Made by a program: the position numbers and the translations under genes. From positions 336,762-400,761 of the forward strand of contig MNCI01011459.1 in NCBI GenBank assembly GCA_015680685.1: DNA of 64,000 nucleotides, written 5' to 3'. This DNA is from Gnetum montanum. Lineage: Eukaryota; Streptophyta; Gnetopsida; Gnetales; Gnetaceae. Below the pieces are notes generated by a model. The model was not told where the DNA came from. It did not search any database and saw nothing but the letters and a program-made list of their open reading frames with translations. Of the stretch, positions 33,742 through 45,345 are shown piece after piece. The stretch's first letter is position 1; every line of letters starts with the position of its first letter.

Positions 33742-35157
33742 AATTAGTAAATGTTTTTCCTTTTCTTTGGTTTTACAAGTTTTTGTTTTCTAATTTTTAT
33801 TTTTCTTTTTCTAATTTTTCATCTTTTAGTTTGTCATTTTATCTTTTTGAGAATAATCTCATCGGTGAATAAAATACTCATATGACTCATCAGTTGAGGT
33901 GTTGTTCTATGCTATGAAGTCATGGGTGACTAATTATTTGGACAGTGAGCCCACAACATCCACCCACCCATTCTATTAATAAGAGGTTCTACCCTAGGAA
34001 CAATGATATTCTTATCATCATTAAAACTAAAAGTAACTTTGTACTCATTATGCCTAGAGTGAAAAATGATGGACTAAGAGGGAATGGCCAGGGTGTGACA
34101 TCAAGGGGACTTGTGGATTCTCTTTGGTGACATCTGTATGTGCTATAATGTAGCTTGGTTGTACTAAAATCCTTGTAGATCTAATAAAAAATGGGAGTAA
34201 GAGTAATAAAGGCACTCAATAAAGAAACTCAATGCTATTCTAGAGAGTTCCACTAGAAAGACATGCATCCATGCTTGAAGGCTGGTGGCTTCTCCGAATC
34301 ACTATTGGAAATGACAAAGTGCCAAAACGGCCACGCAAAGAAAAATAAAATGAAAGAAGAAAAAAGCAATAAAGAAAAGATCAAGAAGAATGTGTTGCAG
34401 AGAAATTCCAAATCACTCCTCCCTTGTACAAAATGCCAAGTGATCGTACACCTTGCTGTCATGATGCTCTTATGGTTGTATATCATTGAATGAAATAATG
34501 CAATGTCACTGGTCAGAGGTATGGACTTGGTCTGGAGTTTGAGTGAAAGGCTAATGATACATTAATCATGCCCCACAATCAAGATTCATTGTGGCCAGGG
34601 TAAGTTAGCTCACGTCCCAATCACAGTAATCCCTTCTATAATTCGTTTCACCCCACTATCTAGGTATTTCTAACTTGTGTCTTGTGTGGCATAGAATTCA
34701 TACCTCATCACGGTGGTATTTAACATGTGTGTGTTTTGTTGCACTGGTGGGGATTGCATTTAACCCTTCTAGTGCCTACGGACATTTTAAGATGTGGTTA
34801 CGCAAGGGCATGATAGGTTGGAACCTACTTTGGGGAGGACCCACTTGCGTAACTTTTGTAATTTGCACTTATTGCACATCGCCGCATCATCTTATACCCT
34901 CCGAGTACTACATTGCTGAATTTATTCTTTCCTTTATCATCATTTCAACCCAAATGTTCCTGTGCACCACTACATGTCCCTTTTCCGCATCCTCTTTAAG
35001 AACTTCATTATATAATTCCACTTCATTATACATTTTCTGCCTTAATGTCTACTCAACATTACTCTTGATCCTTCAAAATTACCTCAAATCCTTCCTTTTT
35101 GGCCATGGAAATTTGAAAATTTATCAATTTTGCCAAGTACCCTATTTTGGAAGGGAT
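33742..35157 (+). other. Non-coding block between gag and the internal promoter (element 2)
   Basis: A T-rich tract (33750-33850) is followed by conserved but non-coding sequence that is also present in elements 3 (about 51480-52730, minus) and 4 (about 62565-63860, minus) and partly in element 0. The open frame at 34675-35355 is not kept in frame in element 4 and crosses the promoter module, so it is not taken as a gene. Confidence 0.55.
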
Positions 35158-35249
35158 GTGATATTGGGCACCCGGTATTGGGTCCGATGTGATATGGGGT
35201 CCATGCTAGCGCGTACACGATATCATGTCTATAAAATCTATATATATGG
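35158..35249 (+). promoter_or_regulatory. Internal promoter-like module upstream of ORF2 (element 2)
   Basis: ATAT-centred motifs GATATT, GGTATT, GATATG and GATATC (first step 14 bp, others wider) run from 35158 to 35225. CTATAAAATCTATATATATG follows at 35229-35248, a strong TATA box. Downstream, GAGGGGAGTTGTTGTAA recalls AAAGGGGAGTTGGTAAG downstream of the LTR TATA. This is the arrangement of the LTR promoter placed inside the element, before the second gene. Element 4 has the equivalent at 62480-62562; element 3 keeps the TATA but not the array; element 1 has lost both. Confidence 0.65.
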
Positions 35250-35506
35250 ACCCCCCCTTCCCCCACACATCAGCATCATTTTCAACTATTCACACGAGGG
35301 GAGTTGTTGTAATTTTCTTCCACGAATTTTCATGCTTTGTGCACCTATCATTTAAACATCAATATCTTGCTCGTTAACGTTCTGATTCTCCTTCCAATCG
35401 AACCTACTTAAACATGGAGTGTTTAACTCAGTTGTGGGGGAGGGGTATGGTAGAATTTGCACACAACTTTTTCAAAATTCGTTGTTGCCTGAATGATATC
35501 ATAGGG

Positions 35507-35763
35507 GTAAGTAATCTTAAGAAATGATAAGAACTTATGCTAAACCAATTTTATTCCTTCACCCAAACCATGAAAATTATTATTGGAGCCACCTGATCAA
35601 ATTAGGCCTGAGATTAAAACTTTTAGGGGGATTTTCATGAAAATTTCTAACTCTAAAATCACACTAAGTAAAAATGAGATTCATTAAATGCAATGAATAA
35701 GGTATAAGATAATTAAATTTTGTTAAATGACCTTACTAACAGCTGACCTTGGTGTGATTATAA
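35507..35763 (+). other. Leader intron before ORF2 (element 2), acceptor mutated
   Basis: The donor ATAGGG-GTAAGTAATC is at 35507. The expected acceptor before the ATG reads GTGATTATAA instead of GTGATTGCAG, so splicing here would fail or shift. Confidence 0.5.
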
Positions 35764-38556
35764 ATGGCCCCTAAACGAGGACAATAGGGAGGACCCTCTC
35801 AAGGTGCATCCAAATGCCCAAGGAGAGGTAGAGGCCAAGGACCTTCCATGGAGCATGTAGAGTAGGAGGCATAACCATTCAGCATTCATTAAGAAACTCC
35901 TATTACTACACAATCTGGGCATGCAGAAGGTGGAGAAGGTAGGGCACCTAAATAGGGACAGCATCTCACGTTGTCTCTGGAATGTGTTCAGGCGATTCAG
36001 GAAAGGTCCACATCAACTGTAGTGATCGTGGAACTCAATTTTGGGCCCTTTACCAAATTTTCCCCTGAGTCAGTTAGAGATCAACTCAAAGGATCTCCAC
36101 TATGGCCTGTTCTCTCAAAGAGTGATGAATTGTATTTGGGGGAGACATACCAATTTTGGCATAATAAAGAAGAAGGCACAATTGCTAACATTGGTGGGAT
36201 TTCAGTTGATTTCTCTACTAAGGCCATTTCAAAAGTTCTGAACCATCTAAATACAAGGCCCAAGGTTGCTCATCTATCCACTTGCTCTAATGCTGATGCA
36301 TAAAAAAATATGGCTAAAAAGGACATATGGTAAGGAGAATAAAACATATGGGGAGCTCACTCTTGAAGAGATAATCTATTTTAAAATTGACACCTATCAC
36401 ATCTTCTCGACAAAAGGACTAAATAGGATTTTCGCCTATGTGGCTAGAGGAAGCATAATCTTGATGGGAAAGGTTGATGTCAATCTACCCCATCTATATC
36501 TCACAAAAATATTGAGGCAATTTAAAGAATGTAAGATGGGAAAGTTTGCATTGCCTTTCCCCTATCTAATCAAGAAGCTGTGTCAGTGTGTTGGAATTCT
36601 AGGGTACACTAATGATGTCCCTAAAAAAGCTCAAAATGCCTCCTATGTTGAATTACTACAGCCACCAACACTAAGGAGATATGCTGGTGAAACACTAGAG
36701 CTTGAGCAGGAGCAAACAGTTGGGCCCACTACGCCTCAAACAATAGGGCCTAACCAACTTATAGACACGAGGCCCATTCAACAATAGGAAGTAGGGCCTA
36801 GCATGCAGCCCACAGGCCAGCAAGACCAATTGCCACCATTACCACAAGATTATCGACCGTCAATGAGCCATCTCAGGGCCATCATAGAAATGATCAGTTG
36901 GGGAAGTCATGATGAGGCTAATCTCTTCAAGATAATTGATGATGTTGTACAACCCACAATTTCAATTAATCATGCACAGGGTGAGGTTTCTATACAACCA
37001 TGAGGAGGGGAATTACATTGGTCACAACAGATCTTTGGAAATGCTGCATCTTTTCAAGTGCAATTAGAAACTAGTGAAGGCACCATAGTAGTGGTCATGC
37101 AACACTAAGATGTAGCTGGAGCAGTAGAAGTGATCATAGACTATATCAAAGAATCATTCAATGTCCCTATTGTGTCACTAATGGACCTCACAGGAGCACA
37201 TGAAGCTCAAGTTCTAGTTGGCCCCTTAATGACTTCTACGAAATATGAGGATGCACTTGATCGATTGTTGCAAATAGGATAAGTAATGATGTCCTTGTTT
37301 GACATCCCTCAAGATGTCATAGCAGCACAATCAAATCTCATTTCCACAAAAGAAAAGCTAGTTATGGCTAAAGTTAGGGCCAAACATGCAAAAGATGAGT
37401 TGAGAAGACTCCAAGAGAAGTCCGTCACCCTACAAGTCGCACAATGGGATTTGTCCCAACTTATCCCAGCCGACCAGCTAGAGTAATTTCAAATGAAGCA
37501 ACTGAATAAACTATTAGAAGAGAATCAAAGGGTGGAAAGAGAGAAAGAGAAGGCTAATTGGAATGCTTCAAAGACACAAGCCCAAACATATGCACATGCT
37601 AAAGCACTCAAGGCCTTACAAGAAGAAAATAAACCACTTGTCGTTGAGAATCTCTAGTTGACCACAATTGAAAAACAAAAGAATGTTCTCGACAAAAATT
37701 TCCAGATAATGTGAGAACAATTTATAAGGAGTAACCAAGACATGAATCACTTAGCCAAAGAAAACATGACCCTCTTAATGGAGGAGGTACACGCCATCCA
37801 TCAAAAGACGACCATTAAAATAAGCGTGTGGCAAAATGAGGTAAGTGACATGAGAAGCTGAAAGAACATTTTCGAGACTAGGTGGGGATGTACAAGAAGA
37901 TTATTGAAAAAGAAATCCATATGGCTAAGACCCATATCAACACTTTCAGTGCTCAAAACACTAACTCGGGGACCATACTAGACACCTACGCCTTCATCCA
38001 CCAAGTAGAACTAAAGAGCTTGGACCTGTAGATCCAAGATCTTACTGAATACATGAAGTTGACAAGCCTGCAGTATGCCAACTTAGCCATGTTAACAGTA
38101 GGACACCTGAGGACAAAGTTGGAGAAGTAGGTAGCTACCACCTATGCCAAATATGAAGCAGAATTTGTTAAACACAAAAAGACACTACAGAAATTGGAGG
38201 TAGCAAATTTTGAGTTAGAGGTGGTCAAAGCCAGCTACCAAGGTTAGAAAGATGTTGTGGCTAGACAGCTTATGGATTATCAAGAATGTAGAGATAAAGC
38301 TAGAGCCTATGAAGAGGAATGATAGTTGTTTGTGGCTTGGTACATCAAAGTTAATTAGATGTTTCCACAATTATTGTGTCCATGAGAGGTGCTGACCCTA
38401 TCAAATATTGGAACATCAACATGGATGACACATGATCCCTAAACCAAAGAAGAAAAGCTTCAAGTGCTCCTTCAGAGATATCCATTTCCAAAGCTTGGAG
38501 CACTAGATAAGTGGAAAAGGCCCATGGAGGAGCCGCCACCACCAGGAACCACATGA
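35764..38556 (+). pseudogene. ORF2 of element 2: coiled-coil protein of unknown function (decayed)
   Basis: From MAPKRGQ at 35764 to the TGA after EEPPPPGTT at 38556, 931 codons in length. The globular domain (about residues 70-280) includes VIVELNFGPFTKFSPESVRD, SKSDELYLGETYQFWHNKEE, FSTKAISKVL, YFKIDTYHIFSTKGLNRIFA and FALPFPYLIKKLCQCVGILG. A frameshift lies near 36300. The coiled coil starts near SLFDIPQDVIAAQSNL (about residue 510) and includes LVMAKVRAKHAKDELRRLQE. Many in-frame stops stand where another copy has Gln or Trp, as expected from C-to-T decay of methylated DNA. It is the best copy for defining the gene layout with its promoter and leader. No enzymatic motif was recognised. 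Confidence 0.75.
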
Positions 38557-38745
38557 GTTCCAACAATTTTATCTTTTGTATTTTGTGTTGGTATCCTAAT
38601 TTTGTTTTGTTTAATTCCACATTGCGACATGAAATAATTTATAGTTATTCCATAATCCCATACCTATCCACTATGTAATCAAATAAACTTGTTCTCATTT
38701 TGATTGTTTGACTTGAGAACGAGTTGTTATTCAGTCATGGAGGTA

Positions 38746-39594
38746 TGATGAATCGTGATTTGCCAAGCCTCGATATCGGATACTCAATATTGGGTACACG
38801 ATATCGTAGCTTGGATAATGATATCAAATACACAATATTGTGATTCCTATGTCAGCCTATAAGTATAGCACTCAGGCACATAGGAAAGGGAAGTCTTGGT
38901 AAGTTTTAGGGTCAAGTCTTTTTGTTAGTTTTCAGTTAGTCTTCAGATCTTTCCCAAGTGCATGCCTACAATGTGATGCTTGTAATTGTACAGAACCTTT
39001 GTTTGAGTATGATGTACTTGGACATGCATACAATCAGCAATAATGATCGAGGTTACTCCATCATTGTAGCATTCACTTAGTTTTTAATTGTTTAATTATT
39101 AATTATTAATTATTGTTTTCTTAGTTAATATTTCTTTATCATCATTTACTATTCCTATTGTTAATGCGGAATGAGTACGTCTTAATCACAAACATTTAAG
39201 TGTAACTACATGGTAACCCAGTAGCATATCTAGTAGTTCTCAAGTAATGTGCGCTTGGTAACCCCAAAAGTAGTACACAAGGTCCAAGATGTGTACGGAT
39301 GATTAAGGATGGATGCTCATGGCACTTAGGCTAGCTTAGACATTATTTTCCATTGTCTATTAGTTTACTCAAGTTATTTCTCATTATCTTTAGGAGTAGC
39401 ATAGGAATTAGGAATCACATCATACACCTCACCTTGGACTAAACCATATGTGACAAAGCAAATACTAGTCTAGGTGGGAAGATAGCGAATTGCGATTAAC
39501 ATGTAACTATCTAGGTGCCACAACTAGTCTGTCTGCGGAGTTTGACCAAATCGTGCATACACGTTCGCATTCATATGGTTGAGCATGCTCATCA
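38746..39594 (+). repeat. Element 2, 3' LTR (849 bp)
   Basis: It starts TGATGAATCGTG after CATGGAGGTA and ends GCTCATCA, with a deletion just before the end. The ATATC array at 38771-38838 is the clearest: hexamers at steps 14, 14, 20 and 14. TATA reads TATAAGTA near 38858, and the poly(A) signal is changed to AATAAT. Confidence 0.85.
38771..38866 (+). promoter_or_regulatory. LTR promoter array (element 2, 3' LTR)
   Basis: GATATC, 8 bp, AATATT, 8 bp, GATATC, 14 bp, GATATC, 8 bp, AATATT. The 8 bp spacers are similar (GGATACTC, GGGTACAC, AAATACAC), so the unit is a 14 bp repeat. Confidence 0.75.
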
Positions 39595-41349
39595 AACTCC
39601 ATTGACATTGATCAAGTTTGACCAATTTTCACCAATGATAAAAGGTCATTTACATCTTTGGCCATCATGATGCATGCATCATGGATTTTTTATGGCCATC
39701 TCAATTCTGTCTATCCATTCAGAATCTAAAACTTTGAAAACTTTTCCATTATGTTTAATTTTAATAAATTAATAACAATGTTTCTATTTTATTACACTAT
39801 GAAGGAATTAAACAATATATTTTTAAAAAAATAAGTGTAGATAGAAACTTACCATAGTGCCAAATATATTCACCCAAACCTACTATACGATAAATGACGC
39901 CAAATCTTTATGAAAAAATCTAAGGCAAGAAAGATGTAAAAAAATTTAATAGCCTATAAATTATGATGTGCATCATTATTTGGTGCACCAAGGTATTAAC
40001 TTAAAAGGGTGAGAGTTGCTTAAAGAAGGAGAGTTACTTCAAAGAGTTGGAGAGGGTAGAATTACTTTTTTGAAACAATGGAATTAGTTATTTATTTATT
40101 TATTTTACGAAGAAGTTTTTTATACTTTTAATTTTAGTATATTTTTATTCTTTAGTATAGTACGTCTATCATATCATCATCATAGTTATGGTATATATAG
40201 TTCCAATATTCAATTTCGTTAATTTAAATATGTTCTATGTTATCTATAGATATTTTAATTTAAATTGGTACTTTCATACATTTATTCATAATTGTTAGTT
40301 TTGTATTTCCAGATTCTATCATGACTAAGCAACTATTGATTGAAAAGACTGAAAAATTACAAAATTGTATTGAGTTTTGTTAGGAATTAGGTCTTTTACT
40401 TAAAGAAAAAATTTGCTCCAATTTTAGAATACCAATGAAAATAAGAAGGGATGCTTCAAAGAAAGAAGTATTAAGATTTGCATGTTCTAATGTGATGCTA
40501 AAGAAAGTACTCATCATGGAACTTGGTTTTTACTTCTAATTGATTTAATTTAAATTTAATTGATTTTCGTAATCCCTTATTATGCACTATTGCCCCATCC
40601 AGAAATGCATGAGTTGAATTGGGGAGTTTCCATGTTTATTATTTCTCTTGAGCAATTTTTTCTTCTTTTCTCATTTTATTCTTCAAGAACAATTGAACTG
40701 AACGTTTCAAATAGTCCAATAATTATTTATGCAACCTGAAGTGTAATGTTAAGGATTTTCAAATGCATGCATCTGTAGCATTGCTAGCTAGCAACTCAAA
40801 ACATGGGTGAATTATTAGTAATATAATGGTAAGGATAGGTATATCTTAGGATCTTGAAGAATCCAATGTTACAAGTGACATTAATGAAAAGCAATTATAA
40901 ATTTGAGAAGGTGTGTTAAAAATAGAGAATTGAGATGAGACATTCATGTGCAAAAATTTTGATTCTTTTTATCATAAGGAATAGGTGAATAACCAACAGC
41001 TCTACAATTTTAATATTCATAGACCATCATGAAATTATCTTTCTCACCAATAAAATACACTAGAAGTTAGCAAGGTCATTATGTTTTGAATTTTTTGTAA
41101 AATGAAATAAAGCAAATAAAGGCATCAAAGTTTGCAAATATGAAGTTTCCATAATTTTGAGAATCTGAATCGAGAGAGAGAATGAGGATGGCCCAAAGAA
41201 AAAAAATTCCACCATGCATGAATCATGATGGCATAAAAAAAATAAAAAAAATCAACAATTCAGGAATCCCAAATTAACGATGACTAAATATGTAAAACAC
41301 CTTTTATCATCGGTGTTATTATGCACTGTTACCCCAAGCAACATCGATC
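39595..41349. other. AT-rich spacer between element 2 and the F-box/kelch gene
   Basis: No firm gene is seen. It contains a perfect 18 bp palindrome at 39666-39683. A weak plus-strand coding-like piece at 40321-40540 (TKQLLIEKTEKLQNCIEF and onward, with one stop) is not recognised. The last 300 bp would hold the promoter of the F-box gene; no confident TATA box was picked. Confidence 0.5.
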
Positions 41350-42845
41350 ATGATCGGGCCGCGGCGGCGACAACGGCAGCACGAGGAAGGAGTCGGAGTC
41401 GGAGGCGGAGGCGGAGGCGGAGGCGGAGTAGAAAGAGTAACAACAACAGAAGAAGAAGCGTTGATTCCGGGGCTGCCGGATGACATAGCGTTGCTATGCA
41501 TTGCGGGGCTGCCGTTGGAGGCGCACGGACGAGTGGAGGCCCGCCCCGGATCTTCCGGGTGAGCGTGTGGGCGCAGCGGCCTTCATTTTCGCTCATGCTC
41601 ATGCTCATGCTCATGCTCATCATCCCCATCATCATCGTGGGCGTGGGTGGGATTTCTGGATGATGGGCGGTTACGAAGCCCCTGGCAGAGTCGACGGTGT
41701 CGTCTCCGTTTACCGCCGCTACCTCGACGTCGCAGTGCTAAGCTCCGTCTCGGCCTCCGGCGGCGACGGCGAGGCCTGGCACCGTCTCCCTCCGTCTACG
41801 TGGCATCATGACGGCGAGGGCGACGGTCCGCATCTTGAAGTCAGTTGTGTTGCCGTGATACACGGTCGCGACGGCCGTGAGACAAGTGCTGCTGCTGCTG
41901 ATTCTGCTTCCCGCGTGTATACGGTCCACCGCTGGTCCCTCTACAGGTAATCCTCTTAGCTATTCCTTGTCAAGGATACCCAATTTACCCTGTCCATGTT
42001 CAAGATCATCTCATCTGTACATAAATTTATGATGAAAAAATTCTAGGTTTTGTGTGACTGAATCTTTATTAAAGCTAGGGTTTATATGATTTGTGATCTT
42101 GTTTGCGACGGGGTTGTGTATGTGGTTGTATTTAATGTTGCTTTTGTGGTATGCTTGAGGTTTCAAGTAGAAATTGGTGAATGTAGGGCTTTTCACCTTG
42201 TTGCCGTTCTCTAGTGTTTAAGATATATTGAAAACACAGAAAGTGATCTCGGTACAGACAACCGTATTATTCCTCTTCATGTTGTATCATCTTTAGTTTC
42301 AATATAGAGTGATGGTAAATGGATTTTATATTACGGTTCAAAGAGTTGCAACATGTTACAATGGATGCAAGCTTCGCAATTCAGTCATAGGCAGCAATAT
42401 GCAAGTCTGTAGAGTATTAGTGCATGTGTATGAAATAAATATCTAAATAAGCGAAGTGAAATAACCCATCTAAATGTATATTCCGAAGGATAATCCAGGA
42501 GATATACCTGGAGTTATAGAAAAACCAAGCTGTGAAGCAGCAGCAAAGTGCACACAAGATATAGCTAGTATCTGAGTGAGGGAATAAGATTCACATTAAC
42601 ATTAAATCTAGGACCCGTTTAATGGTTAGGTGTTAGCCCACATGTGCTTTATGCAATCAATGTGTTACTTGTTATATTACATATTGTGTCCACTAGGGAT
42701 ATTGTAAATAATATGATGAACTAATAAATGATAATAAGGTTACTTGTTATAACATGTGTAGCATACTTTTATTAAATAAGTTGCAAACTGAATTGTTAAA
42801 TGTCAGTTATGAACAACGTTTAAATTGTAATTTATACATGAGTGC

Positions 42846-43719
42846 CTGAGATCTGATGAAACTGAAGCATTCAGCATTGTTTTGTTTATTTGTTTATGTT
42901 TGTATTTGCACTATTGTGTAAACCTTGTTGTAAGAGTTTGGTAGATTGTCTCTTGTTGTTTGGTATCATAATGTTTACAGCTTTTGTTTCCATTGATATT
43001 CTATATGCTTTGCATGGTGTTTTCTGAAACAAGTTTTGATTGAATGGTGGTTTTTTAGAAGAAAGATTCCATTAAGCATTCGATTTTCCCTTTTTCTGAT
43101 TTTTGAGCAATCTAAATATGATTTTGCCATAGGTTAGGTTTGCAGAGTGTGGTTTGTTCTTAGTAAGCTTCCATCTTTTCCATTTCTGAGTAGCCTCCTC
43201 TGGTGTTATGGGGTGCACCACATGAGGGTTTTTATCAACTCAAACTTTTTTGTTGCAAAATGTTTTCTGAAATATGCGTTTCAAATGCTACTTTGTAAAT
43301 CATTGCAATGTTCATGCTGCATGTAGACTTATGTTTCTAGTACTGCCTAATGTCTAATGTAGGCTATAAAGGAGCTGAAATTATTACTGGGTTTGATATA
43401 TCTAATGTAGGCTATCTAGTACTACTTATTTATTAATATACTGAACAACAGCTGAAGTGCATATTTTTATTGTGCTCCCCGATTGTGAATGTCGATTTGA
43501 ACCTGGAGTTAATGCTTTTTGATCAACTGTTTTAAATGTTAAGTTACAAATGTCTAACATAAAGCAGCAAAAGTAGAAAAAATGAGAATCCAAAAGTAAC
43601 CTCAAGCGTATGTACCAGTGATAAACAATATATTTTGGTCCATTGAGACAAAAAACCTGTAACACTGCTACTAGTGCAGTGCATGACCATGGCATTCAAC
43701 ATAGTGCATGGTAAGGATC
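42846..43719. repeat. Intronic tandem duplication, copy 1
   Basis: It runs from CTGAGATCTGATGAAACTGA to CATAGTGCATGGTA. The second copy lies about 911-925 bp downstream, in the same order. Confidence 0.75.
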
Positions 43720-43756
43720 CTTATGAATAAGGGTTAAAGTTTAACTCATATGTGAT

Positions 43757-44643
43757 TTCCTGATATCTGATGAAACTGAAACATCCAGGATTGTTCTGTC
43801 TATTTGTTTATGTTTATATTTTCAGCTTTCTGTAAACCTTGTTGCAAGAATTTGATCAATTTCTTCTTCTTGTTTGGTACAATAATGTTGACAGCTTTTC
43901 TTTCCATTGAGATTTTATATGCACTACATGATGTTCTCTAAATGAGTGTTTTAATTGAACAGTGGTTTTTTAGAGGAAAGATTTCATTGGGCAGGATTTT
44001 TCCCTTTTTCGCATTTTTAAAAATTCTAAATAGTTTTCTGTTCACAGGTTATGTTTGTGGTGTTGTTTGTTTTTAGCAAACTTCAATCTTTTTCCTTTCT
44101 TGTTGCCTAGCTCTGGTTTTATGGTATGTAACACTTGAGGATTTTTATTCACTCAAACTTTTTGTTGCAAAATGTTCTTAGAAATATGTTTTTTTGTTGA
44201 TGTTTTAAAATCTACTTTGTATATCATTAAAATGTTCACCATGTGTACACCTATGTTTCTAGTACTGCCTAATGTGTAGTTTAGGCAACTGAAGGGGGCT
44301 AAAGTTATTATTGGGTTTGATAAATCTACTAGAAGCGATCTAGTACTACTTAGTTATTACTGTCTATTGAACAACCGATAAAGTGCATATTTTAACTGTG
44401 TTCCTTGGTTGTGAATGTGGATTTGAACCTTGAATTTAATACCCTTTGAGCAACTGTTCTAACTATTAAGTTACAGCTGTCTAACATAAAGCAACAAAAG
44501 TAGAAAAATGAAAACCTAAATTTAACCTCAATTATATGTACCAGTGATAAACAATATGTTTTGGTCCATTGGGACAAAGATCCTGTACCTGTGCTAACAG
44601 TGCAGTGCATGACCTTGGTATTATACGTAGTGCATGGTACAGA
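43757..44643. repeat. Intronic tandem duplication, copy 2
   Basis: It begins CCTGATATCTGATGAAACTG and ends CGTAGTGCATGGTA. It is colinear with copy 1, with substitutions and small indels throughout, so the duplication is old. Confidence 0.75.
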
Positions 44644-45345
44644 TATTGGTGTCTCATGAAGAGTAGCAAATATAACAGTCTAACTGGTTTTGTGGGTTTA
44701 TGGGGGTTTTAAAGATTGGTTTTTCATTTTTATTTTATGACCAGAAATAATGCATACATTCTCTTGGATGTGCATACATGCTTCATAAAATTTTCACGTT
44801 CAAGTCTAGAAATGCTGGTTGTGCCTTTTGCTTTCAGATTAGTCGTTGTGAATTTTATTTATTATTAAGCTTGTTTTTAGGCTATTCTTATGATTGTGAC
44901 TTGTAATTATTACTACAATATCATAAATATTTTTTTTATATTATTGCAACATTATGGATTAAATGTGTTTTTTTATTAGCAGACTTTGTACAAGAGAATA
45001 AGTTTACAAAGTCTGATTATCTGAATTATAATTGTATAAATTTTTGTTTTCTTATACAGATATGACATTGCATATAATAGATGGGAGAAAGAATCAAGTC
45101 TGCCTCGAAAGATTGTTGCAGAAGAACCATATAACCTTGTTGCATTAAATGATGAGCTTTATGTAGTTCCTAGGTGTTCATGCACTGATTATCATTCTAC
45201 AGGAGCATCTACTAGTGAAGGAATAACCTTGGTTTTTCAGGTATATAATCCAAGGAAACGGTCATGGAGATTAATTTCAACAGAACCTCCTATAAAAAGG
45301 CCACTGAAGTTCCCTTTTGCAGCTATGTGTTCTGTAGAACTATAA

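Larger units (their letters stand above)
30395..39594 (+). mobile_element. Element 2: gag + ORF2 LTR retrotransposon without pol, the fullest copy
   Basis: LTRs at 30395-31248 and 38746-39594, internal part 7.5 kb. In order: primer binding site, gag (31382-33741), T-rich tract, a non-coding block of about 1.2 kb, an internal promoter-like module (35158-35249), leader, leader intron, ORF2 (35764-38556) and the 3' LTR. This copy retains the complete layout. The end of the 3' LTR has lost about 14 bp, so a target duplication is uncertain: GACAT precedes the 5' LTR, and GACAT also occurs at 39604-39608, nine bases after the apparent end. Confidence 0.85.
41949..45059 (+). other. Intron of the F-box/kelch gene
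   Basis: Donor CTCTACAG-GTAATCC and acceptor CTTATACAG-A. The split codon AG+A gives Arg and joins SLYR to YDIAYNRWE in frame. The intron contains a direct duplication of about 0.9 kb and no recognised transposon ORF. Confidence 0.8.
41350..45345 (+). pseudogene. F-box/kelch-repeat gene, two exons, frame-shifted in exon 1
   Basis: Exon 1 is 41350-41948, the intron 41949-45059 (3,111 bp) and exon 2 45060-45345. From the ATG at 41350 a Gly-rich stretch leads to LIPGLPDDIALLCIAGLPLE, the typical start of a plant F-box of the kelch class, but this frame stops at 41562. The following frame gives a kelch-like block: DEWRPAPDLPGERVGAAAFI, a His/Ala run, WDFWMMGGYEAPGRVDGVVS, then WSLYR at the donor. 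Splicing in phase joins it to YDIAYNRWEKESSLPRKIVA and VYNPRKRSWRLISTEPP, ending AAMCSVEL. The rest of the F-box and the first kelch blade seem to be missing, together with a frame change. F-box/kelch proteins are substrate receptors of SCF ubiquitin ligases. Either this is a pseudogene or the sequence has an error; the conserved C-terminus and clean splice sites argue for recent function. Confidence 0.7.

Noticed and set aside
34675-35355. 226-residue open frame in element 2, between gag and ORF2
   Set aside because: It runs across the internal promoter and TATA box, and the equivalent in element 4 is kept only as DNA with frame breaks. It has no recognised domain.
41319-41635. Minus-strand frames opposite F-box exon 1 (poly-Pro, Leu/Arg runs)
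   Set aside because: They mirror the Gly-coding GGC/GGA repeats and the GCTCAT repeat of the true exon on the plus strand.
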